DNA of 28,157 bases, taken from assembly GCA_934589065.1 (NCBI GenBank), contig CAKTNN010000028.1, forward strand, positions 1 through 28,157, in the 5' to 3' direction. The number at the start of each line of letters is the position of its first letter. The stretch's first letter is position 1. Source of the DNA: an uncultured Oscillospiraceae bacterium (lineage in GTDB: Bacteria > Bacillota > Clostridia > Oscillospirales > Oscillospiraceae). The translations under genes were made by a program, and so were the position numbers. The notes beneath the pieces are model-generated. The model ran no database searches. It saw only the letters and a program-made list of their open reading frames with translations, and was not told the DNA's origin. This document shows, piece after piece, positions 7,097 to 15,401 of this stretch.

Positions 7097-9445
7097 ATGA
7101 GTTTTGTGAAGTATCGTTTGAAGGAAGTGGCGGCGGATTTTGGTGTCCCCGCAAAGGAGATTATGGATATCGTCGGTCAGTTCGGGGAAAAGCCCAAGTC
7201 CAACTCCCAGGTTCTGACGGACCAGGAGCTGAACGTGGTGTTTGACGTGATGACCCAGAAAAACCAGATCTCCTCTCTGGAGCAGGTGTTTGCCGTGCAG
7301 CCCAAGGCCAAGGCAGACTCCCCCAAGGAAGAGGAAAAGAAGCCTGCGGCTGCGTCTCAGCCCAAGGCCGAGAATAAGCCCGCTGCGGCACAGGCTGCGC
7401 CCCAGCAGCCCAAGGAGGAAAAGCCCAAGGAGGAAAAACCCAAGGAGCCCGAACGGAAGCGGGAGCGCCGGGTGGTGGATACCTCTGCCGTGCAGGTAAA
7501 CTCTGCCCGGTTTGATGACCGGGTGGATTCTCTGGTTTCCGAGCGTGTGCAGAATTACCAGGGCGGTAAGCAGCGTATCGGCGGCAAGAAGGGCCAGCAG
7601 CAGAATAAGAAGGACAATAAGTTCCGTGGAAATAAGTCCCGGAATGAAGAGCAGGAGAAAATGCGCCGCCTGCAGATGGAGGTTGCCCGGAAGGCACCCC
7701 TCACCGTAAAGATTCCGGAGGAAATCACCGTAGGTGAGCTGGCCTCCCGGATGAAGAAAACCGCCGGAGAAGTGATTAAGCTTCTGATGAAAAACGGCGT
7801 GATGGCTGGCATCAACCAGACCATCGATTTTGATACCGCCGAGTTTGTAGCTACGGAAATGGGCTGCAAGGTGGAAAAGGAAGTTACCGTCACCATCGAA
7901 GAGCAGATCATTGACGATCACGTGGATACCGCCGAAGAGCTGGAAACCCGCGCTCCCGTGGTGGTGGTCATGGGTCACGTTGACCACGGCAAGACTTCTT
8001 TGCTGGATGCTATCCGGAAGACCTCCGTTACCGCAGGAGAGGCCGGCGGCATTACCCAGCACATCGGCGCTTACACCGTGGATGTGAACGGCAAGTCTAT
8101 TACCTTCCTGGATACCCCAGGCCACGCCGCCTTTACCTCCATGCGTGCCCGCGGCGCAATGTGCACCGATATTGCCATTCTGGTGGTGGCTGCCGATGAC
8201 GGCATCATGCCCCAGACCATTGAATCCATCAACCACGCCAAGGCTGCCAAGGTGCCCATCATCGTTGCAATCAACAAGATGGATAAGCCCACCGCCAATC
8301 CCGACCGGATCAAGCAGCAGCTGACGGAATACGATCTGATCCCCGAGGAGTGGGGCGGCGATACCGTGATTTGCCCCATCTCCGCCAAGACCGGCAAGGG
8401 CCTGGATGATCTGCTGGAAATGATCACCCTCACCGCCGAAATGCTGGAATTGAAGGCCAACCCCAACCGCCGGGGCAAGGGCACGGTGATTGAGGCCCGT
8501 CTGGATAAGTCCAGAGGCCCCATTGCAACGCTTTTGGTGCAGAACGGCACCCTGAAGCAGGGCGATATCATCATTGCCGGTACTGCCGTGGGCCGTGTCC
8601 GAATGATGACCAACGATAAGGGCCGCACCGTCAAGGTTGCCGGACCCAGCCAGCCTGTGGAAATCACCGGCCTTGCCGATGTGCCCACCCCCGGCGACGA
8701 ATTTGACGCCGTTACCGATGAGCGTATGGCCCGGGAGCTGGTGGAGCAGCGCCGTCAGGCCGCCAAGGATGCCGCAGCCAAGCTGCAGCAGAAGGTGACC
8801 CTGGATAACCTCTTTGCCCGGATGCAGGAGGGCGAAATGAAGGAGCTGCCTCTGATTGTCAAGGCCGATGTCCAGGGCTCTGCCGAGGCCGTGAAGGCCA
8901 GCCTGGAAAAGATCTCCAACGAGGAGGTTCGCGTCCGGGTTATCCACACCGGTGTGGGCGCCATCAACGAGAGCGATGTGCTTTTGGCCTCTACCTCCGG
9001 CGCCATCATCGTGGGCTTCAATGTCCGGGCGGATGCCGGCGCGCAGGCTTCCATCCAGCGCTCCAATGTGGATATCCGTTACTATCGGGTCATTTACGAT
9101 GCCATCGACGAGATCGAGTCCGCTATGAAGGGTATGCTGGCGCCCAAGTATGAGGAAGTGGTCATCGGCCACGCCGAGGTGCGCATGACCTACAAGGTCA
9201 GCGCCGTGGGCACCATCGCCGGTGTGATGGTGAAGGACGGCAAGGTCACAAGAGACGCCCAGGTGCGGATTCTGCGGGACAACATCGTCATTCACGAGGG
9301 CGAGATCGGCTCTTTGCAGCGGTTTAAGGATGCCGCCAAGGAGGTCACCGCCGGTTACGAGTGCGGCATGAGCGTTGTGAAGTTCAATGATATCAAGGAA
9401 GGCGATATCTTCGAGTGCTTCACCATGCAGGAAATTAAACGGTAA
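7097..9445 (+). CDS. infB: Translation initiation factor IF-2
   Basis: A 782-residue GTPase that brings fMet-tRNA to the 30S subunit and promotes subunit joining. An IF2_N module (about residues 4-50) is followed by a Lys/Glu/Pro/Ala-rich linker with [10 protein letters not shown] repeats, a second IF2_N module (about 203-260), and the G domain. Its motifs are G1 GHVDHGKT (293-300), G3 DTPGH (339-343), G4 NKMD (393-396) and G5 SAK (429-431). Beta-barrel and C-terminal fMet-tRNA-binding domains follow. The start at 7097 has GGAGGTG 10 bases upstream; an in-frame TTG at 7034 has no comparable site. The linker is shorter than in enterobacteria. Confidence 0.97.
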   Translation: MSFVKYRLKEVAADFGVPAKEIMDIVGQFGEKPKSNSQVLTDQELNVVFDVMTQKNQISSLEQVFAVQPKAKADSPKEEEKKPAAASQPKAENKPAAAQAAPQQPKEEKPKEEKPKEPERKRERRVVDTSAVQVNSARFDDRVDSLVSERVQNYQGGKQRIGGKKGQQQNKKDNKFRGNKSRNEEQEKMRRLQMEVARKAPLTVKIPEEITVGELASRMKKTAGEVIKLLMKNGVMAGINQTIDFDTAEFVATEMGCKVEKEVTVTIEEQIIDDHVDTAEELETRAPVVVVMGHVDHGKTSLLDAIRKTSVTAGEAGGITQHIGAYTVDVNGKSITFLDTPGHAAFTSMRARGAMCTDIAILVVAADDGIMPQTIESINHAKAAKVPIIVAINKMDKPTANPDRIKQQLTEYDLIPEEWGGDTVICPISAKTGKGLDDLLEMITLTAEMLELKANPNRRGKGTVIEARLDKSRGPIATLLVQNGTLKQGDIIIAGTAVGRVRMMTNDKGRTVKVAGPSQPVEITGLADVPTPGDEFDAVTDERMARELVEQRRQAAKDAAAKLQQKVTLDNLFARMQEGEMKELPLIVKADVQGSAEAVKASLEKISNEEVRVRVIHTGVGAINESDVLLASTSGAIIVGFNVRADAGAQASIQRSNVDIRYYRVIYDAIDEIESAMKGMLAPKYEEVVIGHAEVRMTYKVSAVGTIAGVMVKDGKVTRDAQVRILRDNIVIHEGEIGSLQRFKDAAKEVTAGYECGMSVVKFNDIKEGDIFECFTMQEIKR

Positions 9446-9449
9446 TTTA

Positions 9450-9594
9450 TGTCATTGCGAGCCAGCGCGCACGCTGGTGTGGTGACCGAAGGGAATGCCC
9501 TTGGGTGCAATCCCCCGGTTCTTCTGAGTGTTCGGAAAATCCGGGAGGCTGCCACACCGGTCTTCGGACTGGCTCGCAGCGGCATACTTTCTTT
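9450..9594. repeat. Paired palindromic repeat between infB and rbfA
   Basis: About 145 bases inside the operon contain two oppositely oriented repeat halves. TCATTGCGAGCCAGC ... GCTGGTGTGG is on the left, and CTGCCACACCGGTC ... GACTGGCTCGCAG on the right. Together they could fold as a large hairpin. The block sits exactly in the gap and ends just before the rbfA ribosome binding site, so no coding sequence is broken. Confidence 0.75.
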
Positions 9595-9614
9595 TCAGAG
9601 CAAGGAGGATGACT

Positions 9615-9983
9615 ATGGCATCCAATCGGATCAACAGAATCAATGAGGAAATTATGAAGGAGCTGTCCTCCCTTCTGCGGACTGTCAAGGATCCCAGAGT
9701 GCAGGACACCATGATTTCCATTACCCGGGTGGAAACCACCCCGGATCTGCGCTATACCAAGGTTTATGTCAGCTTTTTGCAAAGCGAAAGAGCAAAGAAT
9801 GCCCTGGCGGGGCTCAAGTCCGCCGGCGGCTACCTGCGCCGGGAGCTGGGCCACAGCCTGCAGCTGCGCTACGCACCAGAAATCGTCTGGGCAGAGGATG
9901 ACAGCATTGAGTACGGCGCAAAAATGCTCAAGCTCATCAACTCCCTGGAGGTAGCCCACGATGAAGAATCTGACCAGAGCTGA
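9615..9983 (+). CDS. rbfA: Ribosome-binding factor A
   Basis: A 122-residue single KH-like-domain protein that acts late in 30S maturation near helix 1 of 16S rRNA. Family features are RINRINEEIMKELSSLL at the N-terminus, VKDPRVQDTMISITRVE, and LRRELGHSLQLRYAPEIVW. The start at 9615 has AAGGAGG 6 bases upstream. A longer frame from 9528 would read through the upstream repeat and is rejected. The gene overlaps nrnA by 23 bases. Confidence 0.94.
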   Translation: MASNRINRINEEIMKELSSLLRTVKDPRVQDTMISITRVETTPDLRYTKVYVSFLQSERAKNALAGLKSAGGYLRRELGHSLQLRYAPEIVWAEDDSIEYGAKMLKLINSLEVAHDEESDQS

Positions 9984-10914
9984 TGCAGCCGAATTTTTGA
10001 GGCATCGGGATCACTTTGTGATTCTGACCCACGTTCGCCCCGACGGGGATACCGTGGGCTCTGCTGCGGCCCTGTGCCTGGGGCTGCGAAGCCTGGGCAA
10101 GACCGCCCATGTGCTCCATAATCCCGGCGTGACCCCAAGGTATGCCTGGCTCCATGAGGGGCTGACGGTGGAAACTGTGGAGGAAGGGGATACGGTGGTA
10201 TCCACCGATGTGGCCTCCCCCGGAATGCTGCCCCCGGAATTTCAGTATCTGGTGGGCAGGGTGGCCCTACGGATTGACCATCACGGCTCTGCCACTTCTT
10301 TTAGCGAGCTGGAACTGGTGGATCCCAACAGCGCCAGCTGCGCCGAGGTGGTGTGGGATGTGCTGGCCTGCATGGGGGTATCCCCGGAGCCAAAGCTCAT
10401 GGACGCGCTGTATGTGGGCCTGTCCACGGATACCGGCTGTTTCCGGTTTGCCAATACCACCGCCCACACCTTCCGGGTGGCGGCGGCCTGCGCCCAGTAT
10501 GGGGCACGGGTGTTTGAGCTGAATCAGCAGCTTTTTGAGACCAACACCCTGGGCAAGCTGAAAATGCAGGGCTGGATCGTGGAAAATATGCAGCTTTTGG
10601 GGAACAATACCATGGCAATCTGCGCCATCCCCAAGGCGGTGGAGGAAAAGCTGGGGGTCAGCAGCGACGATATGGATAATATCTCCAACTTCCCCCGGAC
10701 GGTTGCCGGTGTGAATGTGGCGGCGACTCTGCGGGAGGCCGAGGGGGGCATTGTAAAGCTCTCCGTCCGGGCTGTGCCGGGGTATGATGCCACGAAGATC
10801 GCCGAACCCTTCGGCGGCGGCGGACATAAGGGCGCAGCCGGCGGAACCATGCATACAACCATGGAAGAGGCCGTAAAGGCCGTGAAAAAAGTGATGCTGG
10901 AGCAGTACCAATGA
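9961..10914 (+). CDS. nrnA: DHH-family phosphoesterase, NrnA-like
   Basis: A 317-residue enzyme of the bifunctional oligoribonuclease/pAp-phosphatase type, degrading nanoRNAs and 3'-phosphoadenosine 5'-phosphate. Metal ligands are visible: LTHVRPDGDTVGS (H24, D28, D30), the RIDHHGS motif, and GLSTDTGCFRF. The DHHA1 substrate-binding domain ends with GGGGHKGAAGG. GGAGG lies 9 bases upstream of the ATG. The start lies within rbfA and the stop overlaps truB, so the three are translationally linked. Position after rbfA is common in Firmicutes. Confidence 0.92.
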   Translation: MKNLTRADAAEFLRHRDHFVILTHVRPDGDTVGSAAALCLGLRSLGKTAHVLHNPGVTPRYAWLHEGLTVETVEEGDTVVSTDVASPGMLPPEFQYLVGRVALRIDHHGSATSFSELELVDPNSASCAEVVWDVLACMGVSPEPKLMDALYVGLSTDTGCFRFANTTAHTFRVAAACAQYGARVFELNQQLFETNTLGKLKMQGWIVENMQLLGNNTMAICAIPKAVEEKLGVSSDDMDNISNFPRTVAGVNVAATLREAEGGIVKLSVRAVPGYDATKIAEPFGGGGHKGAAGGTMHTTMEEAVKAVKKVMLEQYQ

Positions 10915-11771
10915 ACGGCATTGTGATTGTGGATAAGCCCCAGGGCTGGACAAGCCAGGATGTGACGGCCCGGCTGAGAAGGGTGTTTGGAACCCGGCGG
11001 ATCGGGCACGGGGGAACCTTGGATCCCATGGCAACCGGCGTACTGCCGGTGTTTGTGGGCAGAGCCACCCGGGCGGTGGAATTCTTTGAGCACGCGGAAA
11101 AAACCTACGAGACGGTGCTGCTGCTGGGGAAAAAAACAGACACCCAGGATGTAACCGGCACGGTTTTGGAGGAGCGGGCGGTAGACGTCACCAAAAGCCA
11201 GGTGGAGGAGGTTCTTACCCGGTTTCGGGGAGAAATCATGCAGGTTCCGCCTATGTATTCCGCGTTGAAGGTAAACGGGCAAAAGCTCTACGAGCTGGCC
11301 CGGAAGGGAAAACAGGTGGAGCGGCAGCCCAGACCCGTTACCGTTTACGAGCTGACCGTGCTCTCCTTTGAAAACAACCGACTGTCTCTTCGGGTGCGCT
11401 GCTCCAAGGGAACGTACATCCGGACCCTGTGCGAGGATATTGGGGAGGCTCTTGGCTGCCTTGGCTGTATGGAGGCCCTGCGCAGAACCCAGGCGGGGGA
11501 ATACCGGCTGGAAGATGCCGTGGCCCTGGAAGACCTGCTGGAGAGCAGCACCCCGGAAAGCTGCCTGCGGGGAATGGACACGATGTTTGCCCAGTATCCG
11601 GCGGTAAAGCTGACCGCCAATCAGGAAAAGCGCTGCCGCAACGGCAATTCCTTTACCCGCCCCATGCCAGACGGAATCTACCGGGCTTATGGGGAAAACG
11701 GGGAATTTCTGATGCTGGCAAAGGTGGAAGATGGAGTTATGTCTACCATCAAAAGCTTTTTTGAGGTGTAA
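10911..11771 (+). CDS. truB: tRNA pseudouridine-55 synthase TruB
   Basis: A 286-residue enzyme converting U55 in the T-loop of tRNAs to pseudouridine. The signature GHGGTLDPMATGVLP contains the catalytic Asp (D38). VDKPQGWTSQDV at the N-terminus, VPPMYSALKVNGQKLYELAR and the CSKGTYIRTLCEDIGEALG segment are typical. The C-terminus has a PUA-like region. Start and previous stop share ATGA, a translational-coupling arrangement. Confidence 0.96.
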   Translation: MNGIVIVDKPQGWTSQDVTARLRRVFGTRRIGHGGTLDPMATGVLPVFVGRATRAVEFFEHAEKTYETVLLLGKKTDTQDVTGTVLEERAVDVTKSQVEEVLTRFRGEIMQVPPMYSALKVNGQKLYELARKGKQVERQPRPVTVYELTVLSFENNRLSLRVRCSKGTYIRTLCEDIGEALGCLGCMEALRRTQAGEYRLEDAVALEDLLESSTPESCLRGMDTMFAQYPAVKLTANQEKRCRNGNSFTRPMPDGIYRAYGENGEFLMLAKVEDGVMSTIKSFFEV

Positions 11772-11803
11772 CCCCGGCAAAAACAACAATTAGGAACAAA
11801 TAC

Positions 11804-12739
11804 ATGGATCGCTATATTTATGCACTGGGCTTTTTTGACGGTGTCCATGTGGGACATCAGGCCCTTTTACAGGCGGTAAAAGCCCTTGCCGGGGAAACGG
11901 GCAGGGGTGTTATCACCTTTTCCGCCCACCCGGATACCCTGGTGCTGGGCAGAACGCCGAAGCTGATCAACACCCCCCAGGACCGGGTGCGGCTGTTAAA
12001 GCAGTTCGGCATGGAGCGGGTCGTCACCCTGCCCTTTGACCAAAAGATGCAGGACACGCCCTGGCAGGATTTCCTGGAGGAAATGCAGAGCGTTTACGCC
12101 GCCGCAGGATTTGTCTGCGGGGAGGATTTTCGCTTCGGCAGAGGCGGGCAGGGGACGGCAGCGCTCCTGGCCCGGTATGCGGAAGAAAAGAGGCTGCCCT
12201 GGGCGGTGGTTCCGGAACAGACGGTGGATGGCGTGCGGGTTTCCTCTACGGCAATCCGGCAGCAGCTGGAAGAAGGGAATATGGCCCAGGCGGTGCGCTT
12301 TTTGGGCCACCCCTATTTGCTCTCCGGTCAGGTGGTGCACGGCAAGCAGCTGGGCAGAACCCTGGGCATTCCCACGGCAAATCTGCTCCTGCCCCCGGAG
12401 CTGGTTACCCCCCGGTTTGGTGTGTATGGGGGAAGAGCCTATGTGGCAGGGGGGAGCTATCCCGTGGTGACCAATATTGGCGTTCGGCCTACGGTCAGCG
12501 GCAAGGGGATCACTGTGGAAAGCTGGATACTGGACTATTCCGGGGACTTATACGGTGACGCCATTGCCCTGGAACTGACGGACTTTATTCGCCCCGAACG
12601 GAAATTTGATTCTCTGGAAGAATTGAAGGCGGAAATCCTTCGCAATGCGGAAACCGTCCGCGCTCTAACGGCGCGGAACCCGGTATTCAAGAAGAGTTCA
12701 CACCTTCGTTCTTGTTTTATGGATGAAAATCCGCTATAA
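11804..12739 (+). CDS. ribF: Bifunctional riboflavin kinase/FAD synthetase RibF
   Basis: A 311-residue enzyme making FMN and then FAD. The N-terminal adenylyltransferase half has GFFDGVHVGHQ (His motif) and VSSTAIRQQLEEG. The C-terminal kinase half has GRTLGIPTANLLLP, VTNIGVRPTV and ESWILDYSGDLYG. The N-terminus is shorter than many RibF proteins and begins nearly at the nucleotide-binding motif. A weak AGGAAC site precedes the ATG. The last about 20 residues (after RALTARNP) look like an extension that also hosts the next promoter. This is the usual last gene before rpsO in related operons; rpsO is not here. Confidence 0.94.
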   Translation: MDRYIYALGFFDGVHVGHQALLQAVKALAGETGRGVITFSAHPDTLVLGRTPKLINTPQDRVRLLKQFGMERVVTLPFDQKMQDTPWQDFLEEMQSVYAAAGFVCGEDFRFGRGGQGTAALLARYAEEKRLPWAVVPEQTVDGVRVSSTAIRQQLEEGNMAQAVRFLGHPYLLSGQVVHGKQLGRTLGIPTANLLLPPELVTPRFGVYGGRAYVAGGSYPVVTNIGVRPTVSGKGITVESWILDYSGDLYGDAIALELTDFIRPERKFDSLEELKAEILRNAETVRALTARNPVFKKSSHLRSCFMDENPL

Positions 12740-12740
12740 T
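12712..12740 (+). promoter_or_regulatory. Promoter of the CapA-like gene, overlapping the end of ribF
   Basis: TTGTTT (12712-12717), a 17-base spacer and a perfect TATAAT (12735-12740). The -10 box contains the ribF stop codon (12737-12739). The predicted leader is only about 20 bases. Confidence 0.75.
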
Positions 12741-12767
12741 AGCTAAATCACGAAAGGGGGATCCCGA

Positions 12768-14093
12768 ATGGCACTCAATGGCGATGAAATGGAAAAACGC
12801 CGACAGAAGCGGGAGCAGGCGAAGAAAAAACAGAAAAAGCTCCAGCGGCGGATGATCCTCCTGCTGGCGGCGGCTGTGGGAATTCTGGCTCTCTGCGGCA
12901 TTTCCATTTACCGCATGGCGAATAAGACCCCGGAAAGTCAGCCGGTGTCTGCCATGGAGGCCACCACCGAAGCGACCACCGAGGCAACGGAGGCAACCTC
13001 CGGGCGCACGGTGAAGAATCCCGTTACCAAGGTGCATATCCGGGCGGTGGGCGACCTGAACATCACCAACTCCTCGGTGGATGCCGGTATTGTGGCAACG
13101 GGCTACGACTATACCCGGGCCTTCCAGGATGTGGCGGCGGAACTGGGCAACGCGGATGTGACGGTGCTTAATATGGAGGGCAACTTCTGCGGAGAGCCCT
13201 ACGGCAGCGAAACGGCCTCCGCGCCGGCGGAGCTGTTGACCTATCTGAAAAACGCCGGTGTGGACTTAATCCAGATGGCAAACTCCTACTCCATCCAGAA
13301 CGGTCTGATCGGCCTGAGCTCCACCCTGAATGCCATCCGCAATGCGGGCATGGAGCCCCTGGGAGCATACGCCACCGTTTCCGATTTCCGCAAAACCAAG
13401 GGCTACACGATCTGTGATGTCCAGGGAATTAAAATTGCCTTTGTGGCCTTTACCAAGGGCGTGGGCGGCATGGGTATGCCGGAGGGAAGCCTGGAATGCG
13501 TAAACCTTCTGTATGAGGACTACGATTCCAACTACAGAACCATCAACCGGAAGGGAATTACCAGCATCCTGAAGGATGTGGCGGCGGAAAAGCCGGATCT
13601 GACCGTGGCAATGCTCCACTGGGGCAGCGTGAACAACGACAAGATCAGTAAGACCCAGGAGCAGATTGTCACCCTGATGCAGAAAAACGGCGTGGATGTG
13701 ATCATCGGAACCCATCCCCACCTGGTGCAGAAAATCGAGCTCAATGAAAAAACCGGCAAGCTGGTTGCCTACTCCCTGGGAGATTTCTTTGGAGACGCAA
13801 CCCTGGGCGGCAGCAACTATTCCATCATCCTGGATATCGAGGTTACCAAGGATACGGATCTTAAGACCACAAAGGTGACCAATTTCAGCTATATTCCCAT
13901 CTATACGTTGAAGGAATCCGAGTGCGACGGCTACCGCCGGGTGGTACGCATCGATACCGCCATCAAGGCCTACGAGGGAAACTATGTGGATAAGGTCAGC
14001 CAAAGCGCCTACAAGCAGATGCAGTATTCCCTGGAACGAATCGAAAAGCGCGTCACCGGCGCAACAGAGGAAACGGATAAAACGAAGTCCTGA
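12768..14093 (+). CDS. CapA-like metallophosphatase-fold protein, membrane-anchored
   Basis: A 441-residue protein with a Lys/Arg-rich cytoplasmic N-terminus, one membrane helix (about 29-50), a Thr/Glu-rich linker with TTEATTEATEAT, and an extracellular domain of the poly-gamma-glutamate capsule CapA family. Family landmarks are GD (95-96), NMEG, HWG (284-286), HPH (316-318) and YSLGDFFGD. Where relatives carry an Asn-Asn-His motif, this protein has NSY (172-174), and the later YSLGN Asn is Asp, so metal binding may be altered. The start is preceded by AAAGGGGG. It has its own promoter and a terminator directly after it, so it is probably monocistronic. The substrate is unknown. Confidence 0.85.
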   Translation: MALNGDEMEKRRQKREQAKKKQKKLQRRMILLLAAAVGILALCGISIYRMANKTPESQPVSAMEATTEATTEATEATSGRTVKNPVTKVHIRAVGDLNITNSSVDAGIVATGYDYTRAFQDVAAELGNADVTVLNMEGNFCGEPYGSETASAPAELLTYLKNAGVDLIQMANSYSIQNGLIGLSSTLNAIRNAGMEPLGAYATVSDFRKTKGYTICDVQGIKIAFVAFTKGVGGMGMPEGSLECVNLLYEDYDSNYRTINRKGITSILKDVAAEKPDLTVAMLHWGSVNNDKISKTQEQIVTLMQKNGVDVIIGTHPHLVQKIELNEKTGKLVAYSLGDFFGDATLGGSNYSIILDIEVTKDTDLKTTKVTNFSYIPIYTLKESECDGYRRVVRIDTAIKAYEGNYVDKVSQSAYKQMQYSLERIEKRVTGATEETDKTKS

Positions 14094-14097
14094 ATAG

Positions 14098-14122
14098 TCC
14101 CCCGGTTCAGCCGGGGGATTTT
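14098..14122 (+). terminator. Terminator after the CapA-like gene
   Basis: CCCCCGG (14099-14105) pairs with CCGGGGG (14111-14117) around a TTCAG loop, with one more T-A pair outside, followed by TTTT. Confidence 0.85.
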
Positions 14123-14157
14123 GCTGTCCCGGCGATTCTTAATTCTTTCCGAACATC

Positions 14158-14186
14158 TTGCTTTTTGCGCCGCCATCCGTTAAAAT
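14158..14186 (+). promoter_or_regulatory. Promoter of the sigma-like gene
   Basis: TTGCTT (14158-14163), a 17-base spacer and TAAAAT (14181-14186). Transcription would begin near 14193, which rules out upstream start codons for the following gene. Confidence 0.7.
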
Positions 14187-14223
14187 GGACGGGAAGGAAA
14201 AATGGAAGGAGCACCTTGCCCTT

Positions 14224-15159
14224 ATGAATAGAGAAGCTTTGATCTTTTGCGTCCAGGCGGCCCAGAAGGGGGATCGCCAGGCGCTGGAGCAGCTGCTGCT
14301 GTATGCCTACGGAATTGTGGACTACCAGTGCAAAAAGCTGCTGCCTACCCAGCAATCCGCAGACCAAATGACCGTTATTGCCCTGAAAACCGTGGTTTCC
14401 AAGCTGGATACCCTGGAAAATCCGGAGGATTTCTTTGCCTGGCTGGGGCGGCTCACCGCAGTGCGGTGTATGCGCGTCCGGGCAACCTTGTTGGAAAAGG
14501 GCCAGACGGGAGAAAATAATGCTCCTGTGAATTTCTCTTTTCCCAGCATGAACCTGAGCCGGGCGGAAACCGCCAAGGTGGCGGAAATGCTGACGGATCT
14601 TTTGGAGCCGGAGGAACGGCTGAGCCTGTACCTCTACAGCCTGGGCGCGCTGACCCCCAAGGCCATTGGTCAGCTCACCGGCGTGCCGGAGGAGACGGTG
14701 CAGGCCCAGATCCAATCCGCCCAGACGGCGGTGCTCAAGCAGATGAAGCTGTATGCAGACCAGGGCGTTACCTTTACCCAGGCCAATTCCCTGCCTGCGC
14801 TTTTGCGTACCCGGATGCTGCTGAACCCCGCCCCGGAGAAGGCCCAGGTGGTGGTCTACTCCATCCTGCCCCAGCAGGCGGGCCGCCGGGGGGCTGCCGC
14901 TCCCAAACAGCCTGCTCCGCAGGCTGCGGCAAGGTCTGCCGGAAGAAGCGCTGCACCCCAGCCCGAACCCCAGCAGAAGAGCCAGGCAGGGCTCATCCGG
15001 GTTTTGGCAATCATTGCAGGCCTGCTTGGCGTGGTGCTGGTGATTTCCCTGACGGTTCTCTTTTCCAGGCTGAAAAAGAACCAGGCTTCCGCCATGGTTT
15101 CTCCCGCGGCGGTGGTGCAGATGTACGCCGGGGAGTCGCCGGAAATTCCAATTTTATAA
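14224..15159 (+). CDS. Sigma-70-like protein with C-terminal membrane helix
   Basis: A 311-residue protein. Residues about 1-85 resemble sigma region 2 of ECF-type factors (a helical segment with QAAQKGDRQALEQLLLYAYG and later NPEDFFAWLGRLTAVRC). Residues about 110-175 resemble region 4 (LLEPEERLSLYLYSLGALTP, then AIGQLTGVPEETVQAQI). A Pro/Ala/Gln-rich linker leads to one membrane helix at about 257-283, and a short tail ends the protein. The start at 14224 is used because the predicted transcript begins near 14193; AAGGAG lies 12 bases upstream. It could be a membrane-held sigma factor or a sigma-derived regulator that no longer binds DNA. No separate anti-sigma gene is adjacent. Confidence 0.7.
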   Translation: MNREALIFCVQAAQKGDRQALEQLLLYAYGIVDYQCKKLLPTQQSADQMTVIALKTVVSKLDTLENPEDFFAWLGRLTAVRCMRVRATLLEKGQTGENNAPVNFSFPSMNLSRAETAKVAEMLTDLLEPEERLSLYLYSLGALTPKAIGQLTGVPEETVQAQIQSAQTAVLKQMKLYADQGVTFTQANSLPALLRTRMLLNPAPEKAQVVVYSILPQQAGRRGAAAPKQPAPQAAARSAGRSAAPQPEPQQKSQAGLIRVLAIIAGLLGVVLVISLTVLFSRLKKNQASAMVSPAAVVQMYAGESPEIPIL

Positions 15160-15210
15160 AGAAGGCCCTTCCGGTATACCAAGAAATACCGGGACGGCAC
15201 TGGAGAAAAC

Positions 15211-15248
15211 AATGGCGATGCCAGGCTTAAAACCCAGGCATCGCCATT
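15211..15248 (-). terminator. Hairpin between convergent genes, probable terminator
   Basis: A perfect 12-base-pair stem (15211-15222 with 15237-15248) and a 14-base loop. Read on the minus strand, it is followed by GTTTTCT, fitting the end of the deacetylase transcript. A second hairpin (CCGGTAT/ATACCGG, about 15172-15193) lies to the left and could serve the plus-strand gene. Confidence 0.6.
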
Positions 15249-15255
15249 ACTTGTT

Positions 15256-15342
15256 TCGATTCCCTGTAAAAAGCGTAGTCAGAAAGATCGTTGTAAAAAG
15301 TGCAGCTCCGTCACAAAAGTTCCCTGCAAAAAGTGTGGCTTA
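15256..15342. repeat. Three degenerate short direct repeats
   Basis: TCCCTGTAAAAAGCG, GTTGTAAAAAGTGC and TCCCTGCAAAAAGTG occur within about 80 bases in the gap between convergent genes. The units are imperfect and unevenly spaced. Function unknown. Confidence 0.4.
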
Positions 15343-15401
15343 GGAACAAAAAACGCGCCGTAAGATTTGCTCGCTGTCTGAATTTATGGGCAAAGGGCGC
15401 C

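Noticed and set aside
6404..9295. 963-codon open frame on the minus strand
   Set aside because: It lies opposite ylxR, ylxQ and infB, which are certain genes. Its His/Gly/Leu-rich composition is typical of the antisense frame of GC-rich coding DNA.
9528..9614. N-terminal extension of RbfA
   Set aside because: These codons fall in the intergenic repeat, and the proper ribosome binding site lies directly before 9615.
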